Shown: positions 8,211 through 18,265, counted from the first letter of the stretch. The stretch is 64,000 nt of DNA from Roseburia sp. CAG:303 (GCA_000437755.1 FR900145.1:45428-109427), one strand, 5' to 3'. The notes: generated by a model from the letters alone, not told the origin. A program made the numbers and translations.

Positions 8211-8480
8211 CCAGTTTATTAGGTAATTGCGAAACACTTAAATTTTTGTAAATGCATATGCAAATGAAACATTACCACGAAGGCACGCTCTCGCTACATT
8301 CGGCTGGTAGCGGTACTAAGATGCTAAAATACAGCATCTAAGTGCCGACCGCCTCATAGTACCTTCTTAGTAATTGTTTGATTTGCATATACAATAAAGA
8401 TAAACTATGAGTTTCGCAATTACCTTTTCCAGTTTATAATAAAAAGGAGTAATTGCAAAACACTTAAATATTTATAAAAG
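8205..8480. repeat. Direct repeats flanking the palindromic element
   Basis: CCTTTTCCAGTTTAT occurs at 8205-8219 and 8423-8437, and a degenerate copy of the element's left end (GTAATTGC, one variable base, AAACACTTAAAT) occurs at 8223 and 8449. This looks like a local duplication made when the element inserted or expanded. Confidence 0.6.
8221..8425. repeat. Large palindromic, MITE-like element with 15-bp terminal inverted repeats
   Basis: Ends are AGGTAATTGCGAAAC (8221-8235) and its perfect reverse complement (8411-8425). Inside, ATATGCAAAT (8256-8265) pairs with ATTTGCATAT (8381-8390), and the centre forms a 15-position hairpin (8311-8325 with 8333-8347, one wobble and one mismatch). The whole 205-bp unit can fold as one long branched hairpin. 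A 58-bp relative with similar ends is at 44847-44904. It holds no convincing gene. It could be a non-autonomous mobile element or a structured RNA. Confidence 0.7.
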
Positions 8481-8499
8481 ACTGCAAAAGGAGATTAAA

Positions 8500-11199
8500 A
8501 TGAAAGAATACAGCATAAAGTTCCATGATAACCGTCTGGTGGATACGGATGGTCTGAATGTGGAGCAGATAAGTGACCATTCATACCGCATCAGCATTGC
8601 TGACGGAAGATATAATGTCAGGGTTCTGGATGGGGATTTGAATGACAGAGGGGATGTGAATGTGTATACAACCTTAAACCACGTCCGTCAGAATCCGATC
8701 TGGGCGGGGGATAAGGTGATACGTTCCGGGTGTTATAAGACCGAAGTAAAAAACGGATGCATGGAAATCAGTTTCTCCGGAAAATATGTATGTATACAGG
8801 GGATTGATATTGCGGCAGAGATTGAGGACGAGATCGAATCGCTTTCTGCCGGGGTTCATGCATCGGAAGAAAAATCCTCGGTCAGATTATTCATCCGGAG
8901 AAACACGCAGTATGAAAAGGTTCATTTATACAGGAAAAAGTGTGGAAGCGGAATGGATCCGGAGATGATTGAACTGTGCGGGGAAGAATATGTGGATGAA
9001 GATGTCCTGCTGTGTGAAAGCTACGAATATTATGCCTGCATTGTGGACAACCTTGGATTCGAGGGAAAGATTTCGGATAAAATAACCGTAGAGATAGCAG
9101 ATAAAACGGCCGCAAAACCGGAGATAAAAAACTATACGGTAAAAACAGTGAATGAGCATACCACGAAGCTGACCTGGGAGGGAAAAGCATGGAAATACCG
9201 CATTTACCGGAAAACAGCAGTCAGTAACTACAAATTTCTGGGAGAAACAGAGAACTGTAGTTTTACAGATGAAACCATGATTACCGATCGGAGTTATATT
9301 TATGCGGTACAGGCTCTTTCAACCGGCGGAAAAAGCAGACGGAAAGAAGCAGAGTCACAGATTTTTGCGCCACTTCGCAGGCGGCAGATGGAACAGCTTG
9401 ACAGAGGTGCTGTGGCGATACGCACAAGGCGGGGAATGTATCTGACCTTCCGGCTCGCCGCCTGGGAATATGAAACGGCGGAGTTTCATATTTATGCGGA
9501 CGGAAAACGGATTGCACAGATTGGAAAACACGATGCAACGAATTATCTGGATAAAAAAGGCGATCTCCATACCCGGTATGAGATAAAGAAGGTTACGAAC
9601 GGAAAAGAAGAAGAACATGGATACATTGCAAAGAATCTGGCACATAACTATTTCGATTTGCCGATAAACAAACCGGCGGATTACAAAGCTCCGGATGGAG
9701 CGATCTATTCCTATACGGCAAATGATGCAAGTGTCGCAGATCTTGACGGAGATGGCGAGTACGAACTGATTTTGAAGTGGGACTGTGCAGGACGGGATAA
9801 TTCCCATGCGGGATATTCCGGGCCGGTATTTCTCGATGCCTATAAACTGGATGGACGTATGCTGTGGAGAATCGATCTTGGAAGAAATATCCGGGCAGGA
9901 GCACATTATACCCAGTTCATGGTATATGATTTTGATGGGGACGGATATGCGGAAATGATCGTAAAGACGGCAGACGGAACCAGAGATGCCGCTGGAAATT
10001 ATGTCGGGGACAAGACAAAAGATTACCGCAACCGGGAAGGATTCATTATCGAAGGACCAGAGTATCTGTCTTTGTTTGATGGAAGATACGGAACCCTGCT
10101 GGACACCATTCCATACGACCCGCCGCGTGGCAATATTGCCGATTGGGGTGACTCCTGGGGCAATCGTGTGGATCGCTTCCTCGCCTGCGTGGCATATCTT
10201 GACGGCATACATCCGAGCGCGGTTATGTGCCGCGGTTACTACGATCACGGCAGACCGGCACATCTGGCAGCCTGGGATGTAAAAGATAAAAAATTAGTAA
10301 AACGCTGGAAATTTGAGGCAAATCACAAGCAGAACATCGAGTATACCAACCAGGGCTTCCATAACCTGGCGGTGGCCGATGTGGACGATGACGGCTGTGA
10401 CGAGATTATCTACGGAGCATGTGTCATTGACCATGACGGAACCGGGCTGTATTCGACCGATCTGGGACACGGAGATGCCATGCATGTGGGTAAATTCACG
10501 AAAGACTCACCGGGATTCGATTACTTTGGAATCCATGAAGATGCGGACTGCCCGTGGGGCATCGAGGCACACGATGCAGGAACCGGAAAACACCGGTTTG
10601 GGATTCGTACCGGAAAAGATACCGCAAGAGGGCTGACTGCCAAAATTGATCCGAGGTATGATGGAAACCAGATGTGGGCATACTATGGCGGTGGGTTATA
10701 TAATTATGCGGACGGAAAGAAAATCACGGATACATTTCCGGAGCAGGTGAATTTTGCCATCTGGTGGGACGGCGATCTGCTGAGGGAACTTCTGGATCAT
10801 GACTGGTATGGCTATGAAACGGGAGTTGGAATTCCGAAGATTTACAAGTGGAACTGGAGAACGGAGGAAACAGAAATCCTGCTTTCCACCGATCAGGTGC
10901 TATCCAATAACGGAACAAAAGGAAACCCGTGTATTCAGGCATGTCTGTTCGGGGATTGGCGGGAAGAAGCTGTATTCCGTGGAAAAAACAGTGAATTTCT
11001 GAGGATTTATACCACAACCGAACCGACAAAGTGCAGAATCTATACCCTGATGCATGATGCGGTTTACCGCATGGGGATTGCATGGCAGAATACGGCATAC
11101 AACCAGCCGCCGCAGACAGGTTTCTATATCGGCCCGGATATGAAAGGAATCAAAGTTCCGCCGCAGGATTATATCAGCCCGGCAAAAATGGGAGAATAA
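8500..11199 (+). CDS. Rhamnogalacturonan lyase, polysaccharide lyase family 11, cytoplasmic type
   Basis: PL11 enzymes cleave the rhamnose-galacturonate backbone of pectin (rhamnogalacturonan I) by beta-elimination. From about residue 400 the 899-residue protein shows family hallmarks: ASVADLDGDGEYELILKWD, DNSHAGYSGP, YDFDGDGYAEMIVKTADGT and GNRVDRFLA, with the repeated DxDGDG calcium-type loops of the eight-bladed propeller. The first 300 residues hold fibronectin-III-like strands. There is no signal peptide, so like Bacillus subtilis YesX it probably acts on imported oligosaccharides. AAAAGGAG precedes ATG 8500. The Lgt-like gene begins 3 nt after the stop, so they share a transcript. Confidence 0.93.
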   Translation: MKEYSIKFHDNRLVDTDGLNVEQISDHSYRISIADGRYNVRVLDGDLNDRGDVNVYTTLNHVRQNPIWAGDKVIRSGCYKTEVKNGCMEISFSGKYVCIQGIDIAAEIEDEIESLSAGVHASEEKSSVRLFIRRNTQYEKVHLYRKKCGSGMDPEMIELCGEEYVDEDVLLCESYEYYACIVDNLGFEGKISDKITVEIADKTAAKPEIKNYTVKTVNEHTTKLTWEGKAWKYRIYRKTAVSNYKFLGETENCSFTDETMITDRSYIYAVQALSTGGKSRRKEAESQIFAPLRRRQMEQLDRGAVAIRTRRGMYLTFRLAAWEYETAEFHIYADGKRIAQIGKHDATNYLDKKGDLHTRYEIKKVTNGKEEEHGYIAKNLAHNYFDLPINKPADYKAPDGAIYSYTANDASVADLDGDGEYELILKWDCAGRDNSHAGYSGPVFLDAYKLDGRMLWRIDLGRNIRAGAHYTQFMVYDFDGDGYAEMIVKTADGTRDAAGNYVGDKTKDYRNREGFIIEGPEYLSLFDGRYGTLLDTIPYDPPRGNIADWGDSWGNRVDRFLACVAYLDGIHPSAVMCRGYYDHGRPAHLAAWDVKDKKLVKRWKFEANHKQNIEYTNQGFHNLAVADVDDDGCDEIIYGACVIDHDGTGLYSTDLGHGDAMHVGKFTKDSPGFDYFGIHEDADCPWGIEAHDAGTGKHRFGIRTGKDTARGLTAKIDPRYDGNQMWAYYGGGLYNYADGKKITDTFPEQVNFAIWWDGDLLRELLDHDWYGYETGVGIPKIYKWNWRTEETEILLSTDQVLSNNGTKGNPCIQACLFGDWREEAVFRGKNSEFLRIYTTTEPTKCRIYTLMHDAVYRMGIAWQNTAYNQPPQTGFYIGPDMKGIKVPPQDYISPAKMGE

Positions 11200-11202
11200 G
11201 TG

Positions 11203-12003
11203 ATGCAGTTATATTTTGAAATCATGGGACTAAGGATACCGGCATATTCTACGATGGCTTTGGCAGGCTTTCTCTGTGCGTTGGTTGTGGCGCGGAAACT
11301 GGCAAAGAATATCATGACATACGATTTCTGGTGTGCCATTAGTTATGGGGGAATCGCAATGATTGCGGGGGCAAAATTATTCTATGCCATTCCATTTCTT
11401 ATACAGGGAAATACAGGGAATCTCCGGGAATTATTTGCCGGCTATGTGTTTTACGGCGGTATGCTTGGCATGACAGCGGGCATTGCCTTCTATGCCCGCA
11501 TGAGAAAACAACCCGTCACGATGTATCTCGATATTCTGGCGGTTGTTATTCCTTTGTTTCACGGGTTTGGAAGGCTGGGCTGTTTTTTTGCCGGCTGCTG
11601 TTATGGCAGGGAATATCACGGTATCTTTGCCGTCCATTTTCCGGCGAATCCATACGAACCGGGCATAGAACTTGTACCGAGAGTTCCAGTTCAGATCATG
11701 GAAAGCCTGTGCAATTTCCTGCTGTTCTTTTTTCTGCTATGGTACAGGAAGAAGAAGCCGGCACCGGGAAGGATAATGGGACTGTATCTAACCATCTATC
11801 CGGCGGTTCGGTTTCTGCTGGAAATGCTGCGTGGAGATATGGTTCGTGGAGTATATCAGATCGCCGGCATAGCATTTTCCACGTCCCAGCTGATCAGTGT
11901 GGTATTATTTACAACTGGAATTGTTCTGATTCAACATAAAATTCCGGAAAATGACATGGAAAATAAAAAAAGTGAAAAAAAGTTTCAAAAAAATAGAAGG
12001 TAA
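11203..12003 (+). CDS. Lgt-like prolipoprotein diacylglyceryl transferase family membrane protein
   Basis: The 266-residue polytopic protein starts at ATG 11203 (a GTG at 11200 is also in frame), with GGGAGA spanning the PL11 stop region. It has about seven membrane segments and the core HGFGRLGCFFAGCCYGRE, which is the position of the Lgt signature. Classical Lgt has GR.GNF.N.E there, so this copy has Cys-rich replacements while keeping the Arg. Lgt moves a diacylglyceryl group from phosphatidylglycerol to the lipobox Cys of prolipoproteins. A divergent paralogue with the same fold is likely; whether it is the main Lgt is uncertain. Its placement behind a pectin lyase has no obvious reason. 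Confidence 0.75.
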   Translation: MQLYFEIMGLRIPAYSTMALAGFLCALVVARKLAKNIMTYDFWCAISYGGIAMIAGAKLFYAIPFLIQGNTGNLRELFAGYVFYGGMLGMTAGIAFYARMRKQPVTMYLDILAVVIPLFHGFGRLGCFFAGCCYGREYHGIFAVHFPANPYEPGIELVPRVPVQIMESLCNFLLFFFLLWYRKKKPAPGRIMGLYLTIYPAVRFLLEMLRGDMVRGVYQIAGIAFSTSQLISVVLFTTGIVLIQHKIPENDMENKKSEKKFQKNRR

Positions 12004-12012
12004 ATTGTTTCT

Positions 12013-12052
12013 AAAACGTGGAGTTCCAGATGAGAATTCCACGTTTTACTTT
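12013..12052 (+). terminator. Terminator after the Lgt-like gene
   Basis: Fourteen-pair stem AAAACGTGGAGTTC (12013-12026) / GAATTCCACGTTTT (12034-12047) with one G-U pair, then ACTTTTT. Confidence 0.8.
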
Positions 12053-12124
12053 TAAATAAACAGACAATAAATAAATAAAAAAATAAATAGTCAAATTATC
12101 AGACAATACAACTAAAAAAACATA

Positions 12125-12153
12125 TTTACAAATGAAAAAGATAGTAGTATATT
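12125..12153 (+). promoter_or_regulatory. Promoter for gltBD
   Basis: TTTACA (12125-12130), 17-nt spacer, TATATT (12148-12153). It leaves an untranslated leader of roughly 70 nt. The upstream 12048-12120 is A/T-rich and shows no other feature. Confidence 0.6.
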
Positions 12154-12231
12154 ATATACAGCTTAAGGAAAAAGACAAATGTCCTTGCGGTAAAGACACA
12201 CAATAACTCAAGGGATAGATGGAGGATAAAG

Positions 12232-15200
12232 ATGCAGCAGAAAGCGAATGGATTATACGATCCGAGATTTGAACATGATAACTGTGGTATCGGAGCAATT
12301 GTTAATATCAAAGGAAATAAAGATCACGAGGCAGTAGAAGGTGCGCTTGGTATCGTAGAGCATCTCGAACACAGAGCAGGAAAAGATGCGGAAGGAAAGA
12401 CCGGTGATGGTGTCGGAATCCTTTTACAGATTTCCCATAAGTTTTTTAAGAAGGTGGCAGATTCCCTCGGCATTTCACTGGGAAATGAGAGAGAATACGG
12501 TGTCGGAATGTTTTTCTTCCCACAGGATGAATTACAGAGAAAACAGGCAATGAAGATGTTTGAAATCATTGTCAAGAAAGAAGGACTTGAGTTCCTCGGC
12601 TGGAGACAGGTTCCAACACATCCGGATGTACTGGGACATAAGGCAGTCGAAGTTATGCCGTGTATCATCCAGGCATTCATCCGCAAGCCGGCAAAAGTAA
12701 ATGCAGGTATTGATTTTGACCGCAAACTGTATGTGGCAAGACGTGTATTTGAACAGTCTAACGAAGATACCTATGTTGTATCACTTTCGAGCAGAACGAT
12801 TGTATACAAGGGTATGTTCCTGGTTGGACAGCTCCGTACCTTCTTCAGTGACTTACAGGATCCGGATTATGAATCAGCCATCGCCATTGTACATTCCAGA
12901 TTCAGTACGAATACACAGCCGAGCTGGATGAGGGCACATCCGAACAGACTGCTGGTACATAACGGTGAGATTAACACCATCCGCGGAAATGTGGATAAGA
13001 TGATTGCAAGGGAAGAAACCATGCATACTTCATGTCTTGCAGATGAGATTAACAAGGTAATACCGGTTATCAATGCAGAGGGTTCTGATTCCGCAAGACT
13101 GGATAATATGCTTGAATTCATGGTAATGAGTGGAATGGATCTCCCGCTTGCCGTAATGATAGCCATTCCGGAACCGTGGGACAATAACTTAAATATCAGC
13201 CAGGCAAAGAGAGATTTCTATCAGTATTATGCAACCATGATGGAACCATGGGACGGACCGGCATCCATTCTGTTTTCCGATGGTGATGTGATGGGTGCGG
13301 TACTTGACCGTAACGGATTAAGACCTTCCAGATATATGATTACCACGGACGATAAGCTCATTCTTTCTTCCGAAGTCGGAGTGCTTGACATTGATCCGGC
13401 AAAGATTGTTGTCAAAGAAAGATTAAGACCGGGCAAGATGCTCCTGGTAGATACCGTACAGGGCAGAGTCATCGATGATGAAGAATTAAAAGAAAAATAT
13501 GCAAAAAGACAGCCATATGGTGAGTGGCTCGATGCAAATATCGTAAAACTTCAGGATTTGAAGATTCCGAATAAGAGAGTGGAAGAATATTCCAAGGAAG
13601 AACTCCAGAAACTGCAGAAATCTTTTGGTTATACTTATGAAGATGTAAAGACCAGCATTCTTCCGATGGCACTGACCGGAACAGAACAGATTTCAGCCAT
13701 GGGAAATGATACCCCGTTAGCAGTTCTTTCCGACCGCAACCAGCCGCTGTTCAATTATTTCAAACAGTTGTTTGCACAGGTTACCAATCCGCCGATTGAT
13801 GCGATCCGTGAGGAAGTCGTAACATCCACAACCGTTTATGTCGGCTCAGAAGGCAATATCCTCGAGGAATCACCGGAAAACTGCAAGGTATTGAGAGTTA
13901 ATAACCCGATTCTTACCAGCACAGACCTGTTAAAGATTAAAAATATGAAGGTGGACGGCTTTAAAGTAGCAGTCATTCCGATTATTTATTATAAAAATAC
14001 ATCCTTAAAGAAAGCGATTGACCATGTATTCCTGGAAGCAGACAGGGCACACAAGGACGGTGCCAATATCCTGATTCTGTCAGACAGGGGTGTGGATGAA
14101 AATCATGTAGCCATTCCGTCACTGCTTGCGGTATCCGCACTGCATCAGCATCTGGTAGTGACAAAGAAGAGAACCTCACTTGCCATCATTCTGGAAAGCG
14201 GCGAACCGAGAGAAGTACATCACTTCGCAACATTGCTCGGCTATGGTGCATGTGCCATCAATCCATATCTGGCACAGGATTCCATCCGCGAACTGATTGA
14301 TGAAAACTTATTGGATAAAGATTATTATGCAGCAGTCAATGATTATAACTCAGCGATTCTGCATGGTATCGTAAAGATTGCTTCCAAGATGGGAATTTCC
14401 ACGATCCAGTCCTATCAGGGTTCACAGATTTTTGAAGCCATCGGTATTAATAAAGAAGTAATAGATACATATTTTACCAATACAGTCAGCAGAATCGGCG
14501 GTATTTCCTTAAAGGATATTGAGAGTGATGTTAATAAGCTTCATTCCAAAGCATTTGACCCGTTAGATCTCGGTGTGGACTATACCCTCGACAGCGAAGG
14601 AACACACAAGTTCCGGAGCGGAAAAACCGAACATTTATACAATCCAAAGACCATACATCTTCTTCAGGAGTCTACGAGAACAGGAAACTATGATCTGTTT
14701 AAGGAATATACGAAAGAAGTCGATGCGGAAGGCCAGGATGTAAACCTGAGAGGACTCATGGACTTCAATTATCCGAAGAAATCCATTCCGCTTGACCAGG
14801 TAGAAAGCATTGATTCCATCGTGCGCAGATTTAAGACAGGTGCAATGTCCTATGGTTCTATTTCAAAAGAAGCACATGAAACCCTTGCAATTGCCATGAA
14901 TACCCTGCATGGACGTTCCAACAGTGGTGAAGGTGGCGAGGACCTCGAAAGACTGACCGTAGGACCGGATGGACTGAACAGATGTTCTGCCATCAAACAG
15001 GTAGCATCCGGAAGATTTGGTGTTACATCCAGATATCTTGTCAGCGCAAATGAAATCCAGATTAAGATGGCACAGGGAGCAAAACCGGGTGAAGGCGGTC
15101 ATCTGCCAGGCAAGAAAGTTTATCCGTGGATTGCAAAGACCAGACATTCAACACCGGGTGTAAGCCTTATCTCCCCACCACCGCATCATGATATTTATTC

Positions 15201-16755
15201 GATCGAAGATTTGGCCCAGTTAATCTATGACTTGAAGAATGCCAATACTGCTGCCAGAATTTCTGTAAAACTGGTTTCGGAAGCTGGTGTCGGTACGGTA
15301 GCAGCCGGTGTTGCAAAAGCAGGTGCACAGGTTATCCTTATCTCCGGATATGATGGCGGTACGGGTGCTGCACCAAGAAACTCCATCTACAATGCAGGAC
15401 TTCCATGGGAACTCGGACTTGCAGAAGCACACCAGACCCTGATTATGAATGATCTGAGAAATAAAGTCGTGCTTGAGACAGACGGAAAGCTGATGAGCGG
15501 TCGTGACGTTGTGATTGCGGCTATGCTCGGAGCAGAAGAATTCGGTTTTGCAACTGCTCCGCTTGTAACCATGGGATGTGTCATGATGAGAGTATGTAAC
15601 CTGGATACCTGTCCGGTCGGCGTGGCAACACAGAATCCGGAGCTGCGTAAGAGATTCCGGGGAAAACCAGAGTATGTCATCAACTTTATGAAGTTTATCG
15701 CAGAAGAAGTAAGAGAATACATGGCAAAACTGGGTGTTAAGACCGTGGATGAACTGGTAGGACGTGCGGATCTCTTAAAGAGAAGGGATAATATTACCGG
15801 ACGTGCTGCAAATGTAGATTTATCCAATATCTTAAATACCGATTTCTGTAAAGAAAAGATTTGCTATCATGAGAAGAATCTGTATAACTTTGAACTCGAG
15901 AAGACACTGGATGAAAAGGTACTGGTAAAGAAATTTGCGAAGGCACTGGACGACAGACAGAAGCGCAGTATAGAAGTGGATGTAACCAATACGGATCGTT
16001 CCTTCGGAACAATCTTTGGTTCAGAGATTACAAAGAAATATCCGGAAGGACTCGAAGAAGATACCTTTACCATTAAGGGTAATGGTGCCGGCGGACAGAG
16101 TTTCGGTGCATTTATCCCGAAAGGACTTACTCTGGAACTGGTCGGGGACAGCAACGATTACTTCGGAAAAGGACTTTCTGGCGGAAAACTGATTGTATAT
16201 CCGCCAAAGGGCTCCACCTTCAAAGAAAGTGAGAATATCATTATCGGCAACGTGGCATTGTATGGTGCAACCAGCGGTAAAGCATTTATCAATGGTGTGG
16301 CAGGAGAGAGATTCTGTGTGCGTAACTCCGGTGCAACTGCGGTTGTAGAAGGGGTGGGTGAACACGGATGCGAGTACATGACAGGCGGATGTGTTGTAAT
16401 CCTGGGTACAGTAGGAAAGAACTTTGCAGCCGGAATGAGCGGCGGTATCGCTTATGTGCTGGATGAACAGAGCGACCTGTATACAAAGATGAATAAAGAA
16501 CTGGTATTTATGAGAGAAGTAACAGATAAATACGATGTATTAGAATTAAAGACCATGATTCAGGAACATGTGGCATATACCAATTCTGCAAGAGGAAAAG
16601 AAGTCCTTGATAATTTTGGGGAATATCTTCCAAAATTCAAGAAGATTATGTCTTACGATTATGCAACCATGTTAAAGAAGATTGTCCAGATGGAAGAAAA
16701 AGGACTCAGCAGTGAACAGGCAAAGATAGAAGCATTCTATGCAATCGCGAAATAA
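12232..16755 (+). CDS. gltB: Glutamate synthase, large subunit
   Basis: GOGAT makes two glutamates from glutamine and 2-oxoglutarate. The 1507-residue subunit has an N-terminal class II glutaminase domain whose catalytic Cys18 lies in HDNCGIG; the first 17 residues are probably a removed propeptide, as in other GOGATs. Next come the central domain, the FMN-binding synthase barrel with the 3Fe-4S cluster (Cys1116, Cys1122, Cys1127 in the CX5CX4C pattern) and a C-terminal glycine-rich beta-helix. Length is typical. The small subunit gene follows 12 nt later with AAGGAGG. ATG 12232 has GATGGAGGA upstream. Confidence 0.97.
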   Translation: MQQKANGLYDPRFEHDNCGIGAIVNIKGNKDHEAVEGALGIVEHLEHRAGKDAEGKTGDGVGILLQISHKFFKKVADSLGISLGNEREYGVGMFFFPQDELQRKQAMKMFEIIVKKEGLEFLGWRQVPTHPDVLGHKAVEVMPCIIQAFIRKPAKVNAGIDFDRKLYVARRVFEQSNEDTYVVSLSSRTIVYKGMFLVGQLRTFFSDLQDPDYESAIAIVHSRFSTNTQPSWMRAHPNRLLVHNGEINTIRGNVDKMIAREETMHTSCLADEINKVIPVINAEGSDSARLDNMLEFMVMSGMDLPLAVMIAIPEPWDNNLNISQAKRDFYQYYATMMEPWDGPASILFSDGDVMGAVLDRNGLRPSRYMITTDDKLILSSEVGVLDIDPAKIVVKERLRPGKMLLVDTVQGRVIDDEELKEKYAKRQPYGEWLDANIVKLQDLKIPNKRVEEYSKEELQKLQKSFGYTYEDVKTSILPMALTGTEQISAMGNDTPLAVLSDRNQPLFNYFKQLFAQVTNPPIDAIREEVVTSTTVYVGSEGNILEESPENCKVLRVNNPILTSTDLLKIKNMKVDGFKVAVIPIIYYKNTSLKKAIDHVFLEADRAHKDGANILILSDRGVDENHVAIPSLLAVSALHQHLVVTKKRTSLAIILESGEPREVHHFATLLGYGACAINPYLAQDSIRELIDENLLDKDYYAAVNDYNSAILHGIVKIASKMGISTIQSYQGSQIFEAIGINKEVIDTYFTNTVSRIGGISLKDIESDVNKLHSKAFDPLDLGVDYTLDSEGTHKFRSGKTEHLYNPKTIHLLQESTRTGNYDLFKEYTKEVDAEGQDVNLRGLMDFNYPKKSIPLDQVESIDSIVRRFKTGAMSYGSISKEAHETLAIAMNTLHGRSNSGEGGEDLERLTVGPDGLNRCSAIKQVASGRFGVTSRYLVSANEIQIKMAQGAKPGEGGHLPGKKVYPWIAKTRHSTPGVSLISPPPHHDIYSIEDLAQLIYDLKNANTAARISVKLVSEAGVGTVAAGVAKAGAQVILISGYDGGTGAAPRNSIYNAGLPWELGLAEAHQTLIMNDLRNKVVLETDGKLMSGRDVVIAAMLGAEEFGFATAPLVTMGCVMMRVCNLDTCPVGVATQNPELRKRFRGKPEYVINFMKFIAEEVREYMAKLGVKTVDELVGRADLLKRRDNITGRAANVDLSNILNTDFCKEKICYHEKNLYNFELEKTLDEKVLVKKFAKALDDRQKRSIEVDVTNTDRSFGTIFGSEITKKYPEGLEEDTFTIKGNGAGGQSFGAFIPKGLTLELVGDSNDYFGKGLSGGKLIVYPPKGSTFKESENIIIGNVALYGATSGKAFINGVAGERFCVRNSGATAVVEGVGEHGCEYMTGGCVVILGTVGKNFAAGMSGGIAYVLDEQSDLYTKMNKELVFMREVTDKYDVLELKTMIQEHVAYTNSARGKEVLDNFGEYLPKFKKIMSYDYATMLKKIVQMEEKGLSSEQAKIEAFYAIAK

Positions 16756-16767
16756 GGAGGAACTAAG

Positions 16768-18255
16768 ATGGGAAAGCCAACCGGATTTTTAGAATATGAG
16801 CGTGAAACAAGTACAGCTGTTTCGCCATTAGAAAGAATTAAAAACTTTAACGAGTTCCATACTCCTTTATCACAGGAAGAACAGCAGATACAGGCTGCCA
16901 GATGTATGGAATGTGGGGTACCGTTCTGTCAGGCAGGTATGATGCTGCCGGGTGGTGCATCCGGATGTCCGCTGAACAACCTGGTGCCGGAATGGAATGA
17001 CTTAATCTACAATGGAAACTGGGAAGAAGCCTACTACCGTCTGAAAAAGACGAATAACTTCCCGGAGTTTACTTCCAGAGTGTGTCCGGCGCTTTGCGAA
17101 GCAGCCTGCACCTGCGGGCTGAACGGACAATCCGTCACGACAAAGGAAAATGAACACGGCATTATTGAAAATGCTTATGAAAAAGGATATGCACGTGCCA
17201 AAGTGCCAGCAGTCAGAACCGGAAAGAAGATAGCGGTCATAGGTTCCGGTCCTTCCGGACTGGCGGCTGCAGATACTCTGAACCAGAGAGGACACAGTGT
17301 AACGGTATATGAGCGTTCCGACAGGATTGGCGGACTGCTTATGTATGGAATTCCGAATATGAAGCTGGAAAAATGGGTGATAGACCGTAAGGTTGCCATT
17401 ATGAAAGAAGAAGGTGTGGAATTTGTCACGGGTGTTAATGTCGGAGAGGATAGGAAAGCAACAGAACTGCTGAAAAACTACGACCGTATTATCCTTGCCT
17501 GCGGTGCATCAAATCCGAGAGATATCAAAGCTCCGGGCAGAGAGGCAAAAGGAATTTATTTCGCTGTAGACTTCCTGAAATCCACAACCAAGGCATTGCT
17601 GGACAATGGTCTGAAAGATGGCACTTATATTTCTGCAAAGGGAAAGAAAGTCATGGTAATCGGCGGCGGTGATACCGGAAATGACTGTGTCGGAACATCC
17701 ATCCGCCATGGCTGCACCAGTGTGGTACAGGTAGAAATGATGCCAAAACTTCCGACGGAGCGTGCAGAGAGCAATCCGTGGCCGCAGTGGCCGCGTGTCT
17801 TAAAGACCGATTATGGCCAGGAAGAAGCCATTGCAAAATTCGGCCATGACCCGAGAATTTACCAGACAACGGTCAAAGAGTTTATCGCAGACAAGAAGGG
17901 GAATCTGACCAAGGTAAAACTGGTAAAATTAGAGTCCAAAAAGGATGAAGCAACCGGAAGAATGACGATGGCAGAAGTTGCCGGAAGCGAATATGTGGTG
18001 GACTGCGACCTTGTCCTGATAGCAGCAGGATTTTTAGGAAGCCAGGATTATGTCACAAAGGCATTTAAAGTAGAAACAAATGAGCGTTCCAATGTAAAGA
18101 CAGAGGCAGGAAAATACGAGACAAACGTAAAGAATGTATTTACTGCAGGCGATATGCACAGAGGACAGTCTCTTGTGGTATGGGCAATCAAAGAGGGCAG
18201 GGAAGCTGCAAAGGCAGTGGATATCAGTCTGATGGGTTATACCAATATCAATTAG
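16768..18255 (+). CDS. gltD: Glutamate synthase, small subunit
   Basis: The 495-residue subunit supplies electrons from NAD(P)H to the large subunit. It has an N-terminal Fe-S domain with CMECGVPFCQ near residue 47 and CPALCEAACTCG near 106, then two nucleotide-binding folds: IAVIGSGPSGLAAAD near 155 for FAD and VMVIGGGDTGNDCVG near 295 for NAD(P)H. It ends with the FAD-binding GDMHRGQSLVVWAI. It forms the usual gltBD operon and is followed by a hairpin terminator. Confidence 0.97.
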   Translation: MGKPTGFLEYERETSTAVSPLERIKNFNEFHTPLSQEEQQIQAARCMECGVPFCQAGMMLPGGASGCPLNNLVPEWNDLIYNGNWEEAYYRLKKTNNFPEFTSRVCPALCEAACTCGLNGQSVTTKENEHGIIENAYEKGYARAKVPAVRTGKKIAVIGSGPSGLAAADTLNQRGHSVTVYERSDRIGGLLMYGIPNMKLEKWVIDRKVAIMKEEGVEFVTGVNVGEDRKATELLKNYDRIILACGASNPRDIKAPGREAKGIYFAVDFLKSTTKALLDNGLKDGTYISAKGKKVMVIGGGDTGNDCVGTSIRHGCTSVVQVEMMPKLPTERAESNPWPQWPRVLKTDYGQEEAIAKFGHDPRIYQTTVKEFIADKKGNLTKVKLVKLESKKDEATGRMTMAEVAGSEYVVDCDLVLIAAGFLGSQDYVTKAFKVETNERSNVKTEAGKYETNVKNVFTAGDMHRGQSLVVWAIKEGREAAKAVDISLMGYTNIN

Positions 18256-18265
18256 AAAAACTGCG

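Noticed and set aside
9355..10263. 302-codon open frame on the minus strand inside the PL11 gene
   Set aside because: It is fully antisense to a well-supported PL11 coding region and has no ribosome binding site or recognisable domain.
12154..12231. Riboswitch or T-box in the gltB leader
   Set aside because: The leader is only about 70 nt and lacks a T-box sequence, specifier loop or terminator; only small weak hairpins are seen.
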